DNA of 64,000 bases. It comes from Bacteroidota bacterium (GTDB lineage: Bacteria; Bacteroidota; Bacteroidia; B-17B0; Aurantibacillaceae). Below, piece by piece: positions 37,307 to 45,469 of this stretch. The stretch covers positions 62,001 through 126,000 of the forward strand of contig JAJNDK010000002.1 in the NCBI GenBank assembly GCA_021156365.1. The letters are read 5' to 3'. The notes beneath the pieces are model-generated. The model did no database searches and was not told the DNA's origin. It saw nothing but the letters and a program-made list of their open reading frames with translations. Each line of letters begins with the position of its first letter. Position 1 is the first letter of the stretch. The position numbers were made by a program, and so were the translations under genes.

Positions 37307-37828
37307 TTATGCAATAGTATCGAAGTTGCAGCCATCGGCTGCCTGGTTAACCTGGGGGTGAAGCTGGATGATCTGATCATTAGGCGCGGCAACCTGTGCG
37401 GGTTCTGGGTGCATCTGAAAGATACGACTATTGTTAGATTTGCGTTTTGCAAAGTCTCTTTCAATGCTGCTTTTGAATGCTTTTTCTTTCTTATTTCGCT
37501 TCCACTCTTTGACTGCTTCTATGTGTTTGCGATACTCTTCGGCATGTGTATTGAGCAACTGATAAATGGGGAGGTTTATCAACTCCGGCGGCAACTGCGG
37601 GCCTGCCTTTCTTTTCGGTTTTTTAATAACAGGCTTTATTTCTGCTTCGGGCAGAATGGTGATAGTGATGGTATTATCCTGCTGTGAAATGACCACGTGC
37701 CGGCCGCATTTAAATCCTAAATCCTGCAGCCATTTTCCGGCCAAACGAATTTCCGGAAATATAACATCCTTCCACCGGCGGGGAAAGAACTTTGGCAGGA
37801 TCTTCAATTTGCGTTCTTTATTTTGCAT
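37307..37828 (-). CDS. SymE-like toxin-family protein
   Basis: 173 residues. The N-terminal part has the SymE-type swapped-hairpin motif (IRLAGKWLQDLGFKCGRHVVIS, then NTITITIL). A basic linker and a helical C-terminal extension (LPIYQLLNTHAEEYRKHIEAVKEW) make it longer than classic SymE (about 110 aa). SymE is an endonuclease-like or DNA-binding toxin of the SOS response in E. coli. Its start overlaps the end of the next gene by 11 bp. Confidence 0.6.
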   Translation of the reverse strand: MQNKERKLKILPKFFPRRWKDVIFPEIRLAGKWLQDLGFKCGRHVVISQQDNTITITILPEAEIKPVIKKPKRKAGPQLPPELINLPIYQLLNTHAEEYRKHIEAVKEWKRNKKEKAFKSSIERDFAKRKSNNSRIFQMHPEPAQVAAPNDQIIQLHPQVNQAADGCNFDTIA

Positions 37829-38129
37829 TGTTCATCCTCCTTTCCAATTCGTTATAAATATCTTCGGCAAGGGCTTTAAAAGGCTCCCGGCTTGCAACAA
37901 GCAAGGGCAGATCCTTAACCTCGCGGCGGCGTTTTACATAGTACTCGAATTGATCGAACATTGATGCAGGAAAATCAAGCCCCATAGCTTCGATAACTAC
38001 TTCAATATTCCGGGAAGCATAACACCAGGCGGCGGGATTTATTTTTGCCACTTTGCTGATCATCCGCCAGTTGATCAGATCATCGGTGATCAGGTAGATG
38101 AGGTGTTTTTTATGGATCGCTGTTTTCAT
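37818..38129 (-). CDS. unknown protein upstream of SymE-like gene
   Basis: 103 residues from the ATG at 38129 (a TTG three codons earlier is possible). Contains KKHLIYLITDDLINWRMISKVAKIN and a basic helical C-terminus. Because it overlaps the SymE-like gene it could be its partner, but I know no family for it. Confidence 0.55.
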   Translation of the reverse strand: MKTAIHKKHLIYLITDDLINWRMISKVAKINPAAWCYASRNIEVVIEAMGLDFPASMFDQFEYYVKRRREVKDLPLLVASREPFKALAEDIYNELERRMNNAK

Positions 38130-38162
38130 ACCAAACAATAATTTCTTGCTACGAAAATACTA

Positions 38163-38266
38163 TTAATGATATTATAATGCAAATTAATGCGCATGAAAAT
38201 ATTATTAATTATGGTTTGATATTGATTTTCAAGGATTTAAAATTTCTAAATATTTACATAGAAATA
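38163..38266. promoter_or_regulatory. operator-like inverted repeats, divergent promoter
   Basis: ATTAATGATAT (38163-38173) and ATATTATTAAT (about 38202-38212) are near-perfect inverted copies. Closer to the Xre gene TTTCTA and TAGAAA form a second inverted repeat. They lie between divergent genes, as expected for autoregulation by the Xre protein. Confidence 0.4.
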
Positions 38267-38281
38267 TAATAAATTTGCGTC

Positions 38282-38491
38282 ATGTCTAAATTACTATTGA
38301 ATAGAATAAAAGCTGTTTTGGCGGAAACGGGTAAAAGCAGTAAAGACTTGGCCAAGCATTTGGATAAGACGGAATCTACTGTTTCAAGGTGGAGTACAAA
38401 TGAAGTTCAGCCATCAATTGAAACACTGTATGAGATCTCTAAATATTTAAAAGTAGATATTCGCGAATTACTTGTATCGACAAAAGGATAA
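38282..38491 (+). CDS. Xre-family helix-turn-helix regulator
   Basis: 69 residues, a single Cro/CI-type HTH: LLNRIKAVLAETGKSSKDLA, HLDKTESTVSRWSTNEVQPS and LYEISKYLKVDIRELL. Probably represses its own and the divergent SymE-like operon. Confidence 0.9.
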   Translation: MSKLLLNRIKAVLAETGKSSKDLAKHLDKTESTVSRWSTNEVQPSIETLYEISKYLKVDIRELLVSTKG

Positions 38492-38494
38492 TAA

Positions 38495-38520
38495 AAAAGC
38501 CACTCAATTGAGTGGCTTTT
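38495..38520. terminator. bidirectional terminator, perfect palindrome
   Basis: AAAAGCCACTCAA and TTGAGTGGCTTTT form a perfect 26-bp palindrome between convergent genes. Confidence 0.85.
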
Positions 38521-38538
38521 GATTTTATGAAATACCTA

Positions 38539-39054
38539 TTAAAAATTAAACGCTAATTTGTTTTTGACTTTTGCATATTCTTTTTTTTGCGTTTCCTTAT
38601 CATTAAGTAATGCAAACTCTACTGCTTTCTCTATTAATTTCCACCAAGTTAATGCCGGAATTAATTTAGCCGAGTGATATTCTAAACGATACACTAATTG
38701 CTTATTTGGCTCTTCTACATCTTTTAAGATTCGATTTAAACGAGTTTCGTGTAAGTCTATTTCTTTAGCAAAATCTTTCTGTTTTTTATTTAAGATACGC
38801 AAATATTCCATTAAAAAGTATCCGAATGTTAGCTTATGACTATATGCCTGGGTGTTTAGATAATCTTCTAACTTGTATTTTAGTTGCAGAACATCGGCAT
38901 ATAATTTTTGATCATCCGTTCGCTTGCTAAGCATTTGCATACGCAATGCTAAAAATTCCTTATCTGCTTTTTCCTTTTCAGTACCTGTGAGTACATTGGG
39001 AAATACATAAGACTCTGCTAATTCTCTATTTGTTAGTTTTTTTGACGTTTTCAT
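38539..39054 (-). CDS. HigA-like antitoxin with HTH
   Basis: 171 residues. The N-terminal helical part has LALRMQMLSKRTDDQKLYADVLQLKYKLEDYL, followed by a Cro-like HTH (FGYFLMEYLRILNKKQKDFAKEID, then LHETRLNRILKDVEEPN). The layout is that of antitoxins in Bacteroidota toxin-antitoxin pairs. Its start overlaps the end of the GNAT-like gene by 4 bp, the order toxin-then-antitoxin known from HigBA. Confidence 0.65.
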   Translation of the reverse strand: MKTSKKLTNRELAESYVFPNVLTGTEKEKADKEFLALRMQMLSKRTDDQKLYADVLQLKYKLEDYLNTQAYSHKLTFGYFLMEYLRILNKKQKDFAKEIDLHETRLNRILKDVEEPNKQLVYRLEYHSAKLIPALTWWKLIEKAVEFALLNDKETQKKEYAKVKNKLAFNF

Positions 39055-39527
39055 ATTATAGTTCCTCCTAAATATTTTTCAATTAATATTTCTGAATTTT
39101 CATCGTAAGTACAAACTTTTGTTCCCATTGGTTCGAAGCCATACACCTCGGTATAATGCTTTTTTAAAACTGTTTTGGGTGTAAGCGATACAAAACCACC
39201 ATAACCATTTAAAGAAGCCAAACGACAGGCGAAAGCAATTAAACAGCCCGCTATGCCTTCGTAGTTTTTTTGAGGACCAACGTTGTCTTTTGACGCTTCC
39301 AAGGCATTAATATCAATTCTTATTTCCTGCGGTATATCTTCGATTGCCATTAAGCCCAGAATCTCGCCGGTAACCTCCAATTGAAGTTTGTAAACTTCTT
39401 TTTTACTTTCGGCTTCCCAATTGAATTCGAAACGTCCACTTTTGTCAACCATTTTGAGATCAGCTGGTGAGGCTGGAAGTATCGTAGCTTTTTCTTGGTT
39501 TTTGGTATGCCTATTAGTTAAATACAC
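39051..39527 (-). CDS. GNAT-like putative toxin
   Basis: 158 residues from GTG at 39527 (ATG alternative at 39452). The C-terminal half resembles a GNAT acetyltransferase core: EGIAGCLIAFACRLASLNGYGGFVSL, then KKHYTEVYGFEPMGTKV. Paired with an HTH gene, it fits GNAT-type toxins that acetylate charged tRNA or other targets, but the classical acetyl-CoA loop is not obvious. Function is inferred from the context. Confidence 0.5.
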   Translation of the reverse strand: MYLTNRHTKNQEKATILPASPADLKMVDKSGRFEFNWEAESKKEVYKLQLEVTGEILGLMAIEDIPQEIRIDINALEASKDNVGPQKNYEGIAGCLIAFACRLASLNGYGGFVSLTPKTVLKKHYTEVYGFEPMGTKVCTYDENSEILIEKYLGGTII

Positions 39528-39596
39528 TATAACAAATATAGCGAAATATTCTTTACGAAAATCATCAATTTTGTTTATTTTTTATAAAATAACATT

Positions 39597-39779
39597 TTAC
39601 AGCTGATATTTAATAGTCAGCATTTGAGTTTTCAGCTTTTGTTCGGGAGTTCTTGTAGTTTGATGGGCTTTAATGAAAGCCCTTACATTGGCTAACTCCT
39701 GCTTGCTCCATTCTTTTGGGCGGATTTTAAACTCAAAATCGGAATCGTTTTTGCTTTTATTTTGTGTTCTTTTTGCCAT
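39597..39779 (-). pseudogene. truncated antitoxin-like fragment
   Basis: 60 residues; the end FIKAHQTTRTPEQKLKTQML and TIKYQL matches the pre-HTH segment of the antitoxin at 38539-39054 (RT..QKL...L.LKYKL) and stops just where the HTH part would begin. Probably the remnant of a second antitoxin, upstream of the toxin gene. Confidence 0.5.
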
Positions 39780-40640
39780 ACTTAAAGATAAGAAATTATA
39801 CGAATTTGGAATTCATTGGTGGGTAAAATAGGGCTCAAAAATGAGTTGATTTTAAGCTACTGGATTGAGGGAGCAAGTGAAGGAGCTATTGAAGGAGCAA
39901 AGTCAAAAAATGGCTCTCAAAACTCTCAGCAGTGCTGAGAGAAATGTTACTTCAGCAAGCCTAAAAAGGCAATGCTGAAAGCTGGCGGAGGCCGGAATAA
40001 TGAACCCAAACGAAGCAGCCACAGGGAAGACGATAGACCTGGAAACTGGATGAGGGAGCCCAAACGAAGGACGAGGGCCGCAAAAAGCGCTGAAACGCGC
40101 GCAATGGCAGCGGAACGGGCTGCAAACCAAGTGGAGAAAAAGGGCAAGCACCTGAGGGGCTGGCGGACGGAGAAGAGGGATGTTTTTGCATAGCTATAAA
40201 TTTTATGTGCTTCTCCTCAGCAGGCAGGGATGCAGGATGCAAGGCTTTTGGGAAAAATACTACCCTGAAAGGGTGGAGATTTTTTTCAAAACCGGAGGGC
40301 CTGGCCTTGTCAGCTGGCGTACCAGCCTGCTATCTTTGCAGATAAAATTTATTAGCGCAGAAACAGCTTTGCAGATTGGCTAACACAGCTATTGGGCCTG
40401 CTTCTTGTGCAACACTTGCCCTCGATTTTTATAGATAGATATTCGGCCGTGCGCCGGCTGGTGCGTATCTATCTATAAAAATGAGGAGCCAACCGTAGGG
40501 CGGCAGGGCGCGGAAGCCTGTGCGACTGAGTGGCGCGCATGGGAAATGTAACGCAATGCGGATGAAAGGAAGCCTTGTTGCTTAGTAGACGCATATCGTC
40601 AGTTTGTGCGGCCTCCTCAATTTGTGAACTTTTTTTGGTT
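39780..40640. other. palindrome-rich spacer without a clear gene
   Basis: An 860-bp GC-richer stretch. It includes CTCTCAGCA-G-TGCTGAGAG (39923-39941), TTCAGCA...TGCTGAA with an inner GCCT/AGGC stem (39951-39979) and the large hairpin at 40426-40481. Open frames here are short and overlap in several frames. Confidence 0.6.
40426..40481. repeat. large perfect hairpin
   Basis: TTTTTATAGATAGATA (40426-40441) and TATCTATCTATAAAAA (40466-40481) are perfect 16-bp inverted copies around a 24-nt GC-rich loop that itself has GGCCG/CCGGC complementarity. Confidence 0.85.
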
Positions 40641-40643
40641 TGA

Positions 40644-42794
40644 CTATTGTACTAAACTCAGGGATCCCCAATAATAAATAAGACTCAAGTCAATATCTTG
40701 TCTATTTTCTAATCTATCTATCACTTCTACATTTGTTGACACCTTTTTAATGAAAGAAATTATACTTTCCTTTCCCTTTAAAAATTCCAGAACCGTTCTT
40801 TTATACGCTTCAACGTATGAATCAGTTTCTGTTAAGTAATAAGCCAATATAATCCCATAGGTCATGCCTGCTAAATCGTCGATCGGCCATTGATGACTTA
40901 TCAAACTTTGATTTCTATTCACCATACTAGCACCTAATCCAATTGCCACTGGTGAACTGGTTAATGATGTGGTAGCACCATCACAGGCGTTTAAAACTAA
41001 AAGACGTCTATTATTTGACTTAAGGTCAGTTATTAACTCTCCATATGAGATAACGTTGGTATCATTAGTGGCCTCTTCCCGGTTGAGAACGAGAAAAGAA
41101 TTTTCAGGATAATAATGGTCAAATTCCCCATGACACGAAATCCAAACAATGTCATACTTGTCCTGCTGATATTCCGCAATAAATTCTGCTTTAGTTGCAT
41201 TGTGCCAATTAAATCTCGTTACGGTAACCCCTCTTTTCTCAAATATTTCTTGAACAACATCGCATTCTAATTCGCTAAGCATGCAGTCGCCTTGCCATAC
41301 AAGAACTCTTGTGACAGACGTTTCTTTTAAAGGATCCATAAAAGAAAGTGTTATGGGCAAAGCGATGGCTTGGTATTTAACAATTAACGCCTGTAGGGGA
41401 AATTGAAGGGCGCTGTAAAAATAAAAAGCATCTACACCAGAAAAGGTCGCACATTTGTTGATTTCAAAAATCTTAACTAGCAAAGCCTCAAGTTCGTTAC
41501 TAATTTTATAATTGGGAAAACCATAATCTTTATCAGGTTTAATTATACTAATGCTTAAGTCATCGTTTATTGCATGGGTCAATCTTAGAAATTTATTAAG
41601 AACTTCATTTAACGTAGGAAAATAAATGGTTGAATCATTTCCAAGTGTTGTTACTCTATTTTGTGCGGAATATAAAACTCCTTGTACAGAGTTAGGCACA
41701 ATCGCCAAATTTGTTGGCTTTATTAAGTCGGACGTGGGTATTCGAAAGTAATGGCCGATTAGGGCATTTACTCTTGTTAAGTCACCATTGAAAAGAAAAC
41801 GTACGATTGTTAAATCTAATATCGAAAAGATTCGAGATAACTCATATTTTAGTTCGTGGAAATTAAGATTCAAAGCTTCCAGGTCATGATGATAAGAACT
41901 AATTGCAAGCAGCAATTTGTCAAAGTTCACACATAGTAACTCGTAATTATTTTCGTATTTATTAATTAATAATTGCATTTTGTAATGGCCTCTTAACTTC
42001 GAGCCAAATTTATTCTGAACCACGTTACACCAATCCTGCCGCGATAATGGCGTGTCTTCAAATCCCATACACGAAAACTGAAATGCAATCAAAAAAGAAA
42101 TGTTTTCCGGAAGGTTTGGCAATGAATAGTAGTAATAAAGAATTTCCGAACTAAGCGTTGCCAAATGTTCTAATTTATTTTTTTTAGCAAATGATTGAAA
42201 TTCCATGAATGAGCCAACAAGATCTTGATATATAACTGTCCCATTGACGTCAGAAATCATGGGCTCAAGGTAGTTCTCAATATGAAATACGACTATCGCT
42301 TTGTGGCCGCCCGTTATACGACAATAGTAAAAAAGAAGTTTAGACCATCGATAGAAAATAGGCTTAAAATATTTGCAGACGAATGAATTGTCGCTTATTA
42401 CGAATTGATCAATTCTCCAGATTTCATACTCTCTTTCCGGAACTGACAATATTAAATTGGAAAGTGAATTTGCAATCCAGTCGAATTGAAGGTTGCTAAG
42501 CTTTTTAATATAAAGAATTTGAATAATGCTTGTACAGATTTGAAATTGTAAAAACAACAATACATCCATATATGCCGGCAATAGACCCCTAAGATCTATT
42601 AAGTCATTACAGAAAGATTTTGCAATAGCTAACTCCATTTCGGTATCGCTATTTGCTGCATCCACACTCTGGTCATATAACCCAAGTAGGCCTTCTATCG
42701 ATAGAACATCATCAAAAATAATTTCCTGACCCCATAAAGGATTGTGATTGCTGGCGATGGCAAAAAAATGTGGAAAAGCTGCTTGGGTAGTCAT
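40644..42794 (-). CDS. CHAT-domain caspase-like protease
   Basis: 716 residues from the ATG at 42794 (a TTG at 42812 adds six). About 430 residues of helical, repeat-like sequence precede a C-terminal CHAT domain. The catalytic His lies in WISCHGEFDHYY (about residue 555) and the Cys in LVLNACDGATTS (about 604), so the dyad is intact; SHQWPIDDLAGM follows as usual. CHAT proteases act as effectors in several immune systems. It stands alone between spacers, so it may be a single-gene defence protein. Confidence 0.85.
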   Translation of the reverse strand: MTTQAAFPHFFAIASNHNPLWGQEIIFDDVLSIEGLLGLYDQSVDAANSDTEMELAIAKSFCNDLIDLRGLLPAYMDVLLFLQFQICTSIIQILYIKKLSNLQFDWIANSLSNLILSVPEREYEIWRIDQFVISDNSFVCKYFKPIFYRWSKLLFYYCRITGGHKAIVVFHIENYLEPMISDVNGTVIYQDLVGSFMEFQSFAKKNKLEHLATLSSEILYYYYSLPNLPENISFLIAFQFSCMGFEDTPLSRQDWCNVVQNKFGSKLRGHYKMQLLINKYENNYELLCVNFDKLLLAISSYHHDLEALNLNFHELKYELSRIFSILDLTIVRFLFNGDLTRVNALIGHYFRIPTSDLIKPTNLAIVPNSVQGVLYSAQNRVTTLGNDSTIYFPTLNEVLNKFLRLTHAINDDLSISIIKPDKDYGFPNYKISNELEALLVKIFEINKCATFSGVDAFYFYSALQFPLQALIVKYQAIALPITLSFMDPLKETSVTRVLVWQGDCMLSELECDVVQEIFEKRGVTVTRFNWHNATKAEFIAEYQQDKYDIVWISCHGEFDHYYPENSFLVLNREEATNDTNVISYGELITDLKSNNRRLLVLNACDGATTSLTSSPVAIGLGASMVNRNQSLISHQWPIDDLAGMTYGIILAYYLTETDSYVEAYKRTVLEFLKGKESIISFIKKVSTNVEVIDRLENRQDIDLSLIYYWGSLSLVQ

Positions 42795-43446
42795 TCTCCT
42801 AACAAGATACAAAAATAATGGTAAAAGCGCCTGCGGCCAGCGTCAGCGAGTGGCTGCAAAAAGCGCAATGAAATGGAGCGGTTTGCGGACACTGTGCGGC
42901 GAGCCACCTGCGAGTGGAGCGAGGGTGGGAAGCCCGGGAGGCCTGACCTTTTCGGGCAGGACGGGGGCGACCTATGTTGAGTGCAGCAATAACAAAAAAT
43001 TGTTTCCGCTATTTATGCTGCACTAACAACACAAACATAAAGTAGATGCAACCGAGCTTTCATTTCATAAGTTGCATCACTTTATGTGCAGCCTGAGTGA
43101 CCCGCAGGCGAGCCATACTAAGGGCAGCCGGCGGCCTGAAAAGCGACTGGAATGAAATGAAGTGGCTTGAAAGGCCGAGGAGGCTGCCGCGGCGAAAGCT
43201 CGTGCAATTTGCAAAAGGCATGACAAACTTTTAACCCGAAGGGCAAAATAGCTTTAGCGAAATGCCTTAAAAAAACAGCACTGAAGCTAAGGCTATTTTG
43301 GTTTGGTGTGATCTTTTGCATTGCGCAAGCTAAGACGCACCGATTTACCTGGGTTGGAAGCGGGATCTTCTTGATCGAAGCCGTGAACTTCTATTGGAAC
43401 CGAAAATACGCAAAAAAGAAGCCGCACGCCTGTGGCCGCGCCTATG

Positions 43447-43580
43447 TTTGAGCGGAGCGAGCGGCGCAAAAGATTGCAAGGTTTGCTGCAAATCCTTCTT
43501 TGCGGCAAATCTTGCAGCCCTGAATTTTAAGGCAAAGCGAATAAAAACCGGGGCTGGCTATGCGCGATGTAGTTTTTATT
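43447..43580 (+). repeat. direct repeat, copy 1 (3' side of Gabija)
   Basis: Similar to 47639-47756 in the same orientation: GGCGCAAAA.ATTGCAAG, then a hairpin, then TGAATTTTAAGG and GAATAAAAACCGG...GTAGTTTTTAT. The hairpin centre reads AATCCTTCTTTG here. Confidence 0.8.
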
Positions 43581-43635
43581 GGCTTTGCCTTGCGTTAGGG
43601 ATTGCCGACATGTTGTTTATTGTTGTTTAATGGAG

Positions 43636-43731
43636 CCGTCGAATGCTTCGCATTTGTGGTGGAAGTCCCGGAGCTTTTCCTTCAGGGCCTGAGGACTTGA
43701 AATGAACAGTCCCTTTCGGTAGACTCGACGG
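43636..43731. ncRNA. possible structured RNA next to gajB
   Basis: CCGTCG/CGACGG (43636-43641, 43726-43731) encloses AATGC-TTC-GCATT and AAGTCC/GGACTT (43663-43668, 43693-43698), a branched fold of about 95 nt ending 8 bp from the gajB stop. RNA status is not proven. Confidence 0.3.
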
Positions 43732-43738
43732 AAACATT

Positions 43739-45469
43739 TTACTCGAGTACTATATTAAATCCTAAGGTTCCAAGTTTCGTAGTTGAAGCAGCTGATAAAC
43801 TAGGAACATTTATATAAAGATTTTCTCTTGCTCTACTTACTCCAACGTATCTTATTCTGTGCTCTTCATTATTTTGTAGATCAGGAGCGATCAAAAATCC
43901 CAAATCATCCTTCTCGTCAAATGTGCCAGCCCGATTCTTTTTATCAAGGATTAACAATACATTTTCAAACTCAGCACCTTTTGCCTTATGAATTGTTCTA
44001 TGATGACTTGTGTCGTCTTTTAGGTTCACACAAATTGCTAATTGTTCGTAGGTATTACTTTCGTAAAATGTTTTAATCGCTCCAGCTCGAAAATTAGAAA
44101 GGGTATTAGGATATATAGAATCTATTACTGATTTGTAGGCAAGTAGAGTCCCGTTTTTATATGTCCCATACTTAGACAAAAGATTTTTAAGGATTTTTAA
44201 TGCGATTTTTTGTATATCGTCTCTTTGCCCTTCTAGCTTCTTAAGTTCTTTTGAAATTTCTTTTAAGGCATCTTTATACCGATGTTGCTTTGCATACTCT
44301 GTAGCTTTGATACAGGCAATAATTGTATGCATCCTTGAAGGATTACTATCTGTTTCTCTTAGCTCTTCAATTAACTTTCTATGAGTAGCAATAAAATTTG
44401 ATCTGTCCCGCATAATATTGGAAGTTATATTATCTCTTGTTAGTGAGTGAATATCTCCAATTGCTAACTCTTCTGCTTTTGCCAATGCCCACATCTTTGT
44501 TCCAACCAATGCTGTAATTGGATTTCCTTCAACGTTTCTTTTGCCGTTTTGGGTGATGTCAGTACGAATTGAATTTAGAAGTGTAGTAATCATATTTGTA
44601 CACCTGTGATTATCTGCAATAGAATAGTGTATAATCTCCGATAAAGTAAAATCACGAAATTGGCTTGGATCAGCTCCTTGAAACTGGTAAATAGATTGAG
44701 CGATATCTCCTATAACTCCCACTTTAGTTTCTATTTCGGCTATCTTCTTTACGATAACAGTTTGAATGGGATTAGTGTCCTGAAACTCATCAATAAATAC
44801 ATACGGGAATTTGGCTCGCAATACACTCAACACTCTTGGATTTAAGGATATTAAAATATGACTGAAAAACAAAATGTCTTCGTGATCTAAAATTCCTTTT
44901 CTCCAATACATTTTTTTATACTCAATGTATGAATCATTTTTAATAGAGTAATTCCCTATCCTACCAGTATAAGGCTTTTTCGTCTTCAGAATCAGATTGC
45001 CAGTGTTGTTAAATTGCCAAGCAAGATCCTTAAAGGCTTCGATAATTTTTGCATCATCTGAAATATATGTTTGCCCTGTAGCTGTTTTCCATTCAAATAG
45101 CCATCCTTTGTATATAGGCATTTCATCGTGGCCGTCTACACGATTTATATCAAGTTCATATGATGCTGGGATTAAGAACAGAAAAGGTTTAATGACATTC
45201 TTATAAAGAAAACTGTGGAAGGTTGATACTTCGACACGATCACTATTATTTCCTAGTCTTTCTAAAACTGTTTCAGCTGCAACATTTGTATAAGTAATAC
45301 AAGCTACTTTTCTGTTATTGCCTAATCTGTCTGAATTATTAAGAACGTTCTTAATATGGTTAATAAGCCAACGCGTTTTACCTGCGCCTGGCCCTGCCGA
45401 CACTTTAAAGTGAGTTTCAAAATTGGTAATCTTATCGTCTGCAGTAATATTTATCATTGGAATAGGCAT
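43739..45469 (-). CDS. gajB: GajB, UvrD-like helicase of Gabija
   Basis: 576 residues of superfamily 1 helicase type: Walker A GPGAGKT (about 26-32), Walker B FIDEFQDTNPIQ, motif GDIAQSIYQFQGA, then HRTIHKAKGAEFENV and YVGVSRAREN. In Gabija, GajB senses DNA ends or nucleotide state and helps the GajA nuclease. It overlaps gajA by 16 bp downstream, the standard pair. Somewhat longer than the B. cereus protein (494 aa). Confidence 0.88.
   Translation of the reverse strand: MPIPMINITADDKITNFETHFKVSAGPGAGKTRWLINHIKNVLNNSDRLGNNRKVACITYTNVAAETVLERLGNNSDRVEVSTFHSFLYKNVIKPFLFLIPASYELDINRVDGHDEMPIYKGWLFEWKTATGQTYISDDAKIIEAFKDLAWQFNNTGNLILKTKKPYTGRIGNYSIKNDSYIEYKKMYWRKGILDHEDILFFSHILISLNPRVLSVLRAKFPYVFIDEFQDTNPIQTVIVKKIAEIETKVGVIGDIAQSIYQFQGADPSQFRDFTLSEIIHYSIADNHRCTNMITTLLNSIRTDITQNGKRNVEGNPITALVGTKMWALAKAEELAIGDIHSLTRDNITSNIMRDRSNFIATHRKLIEELRETDSNPSRMHTIIACIKATEYAKQHRYKDALKEISKELKKLEGQRDDIQKIALKILKNLLSKYGTYKNGTLLAYKSVIDSIYPNTLSNFRAGAIKTFYESNTYEQLAICVNLKDDTSHHRTIHKAKGAEFENVLLILDKKNRAGTFDEKDDLGFLIAPDLQNNEEHRIRYVGVSRARENLYINVPSLSAASTTKLGTLGFNIVLE

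Larger units (their letters stand above)
42795..43738. other. palindrome-dense spacer between CHAT and Gabija genes
   Basis: Contains at least seven long inverted repeats: AGTGCAGCA (42980/43016), an 18/17-nt pair at 43035/43071, GGCAGCC (43123/43182), a 14-nt pair at 43245/43286, a pair around 43476-43515, a 20-nt pair at 43529/43572 and CCGTCGA (43636/43725). No convincing gene is present. Confidence 0.7.

Noticed and set aside
40497-40640. GTGCGAC start of a group II intron
   Set aside because: Only the short start motif is present; there is no reverse transcriptase or domain V-like hairpin.
42748-43026. 92-codon open frame in the spacer
   Set aside because: It overlaps the CHAT gene start and palindromes, with no recognisable protein features.
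42795-43738. Retron RNA
   Set aside because: Hairpins are present, but no reverse transcriptase gene lies in the element.
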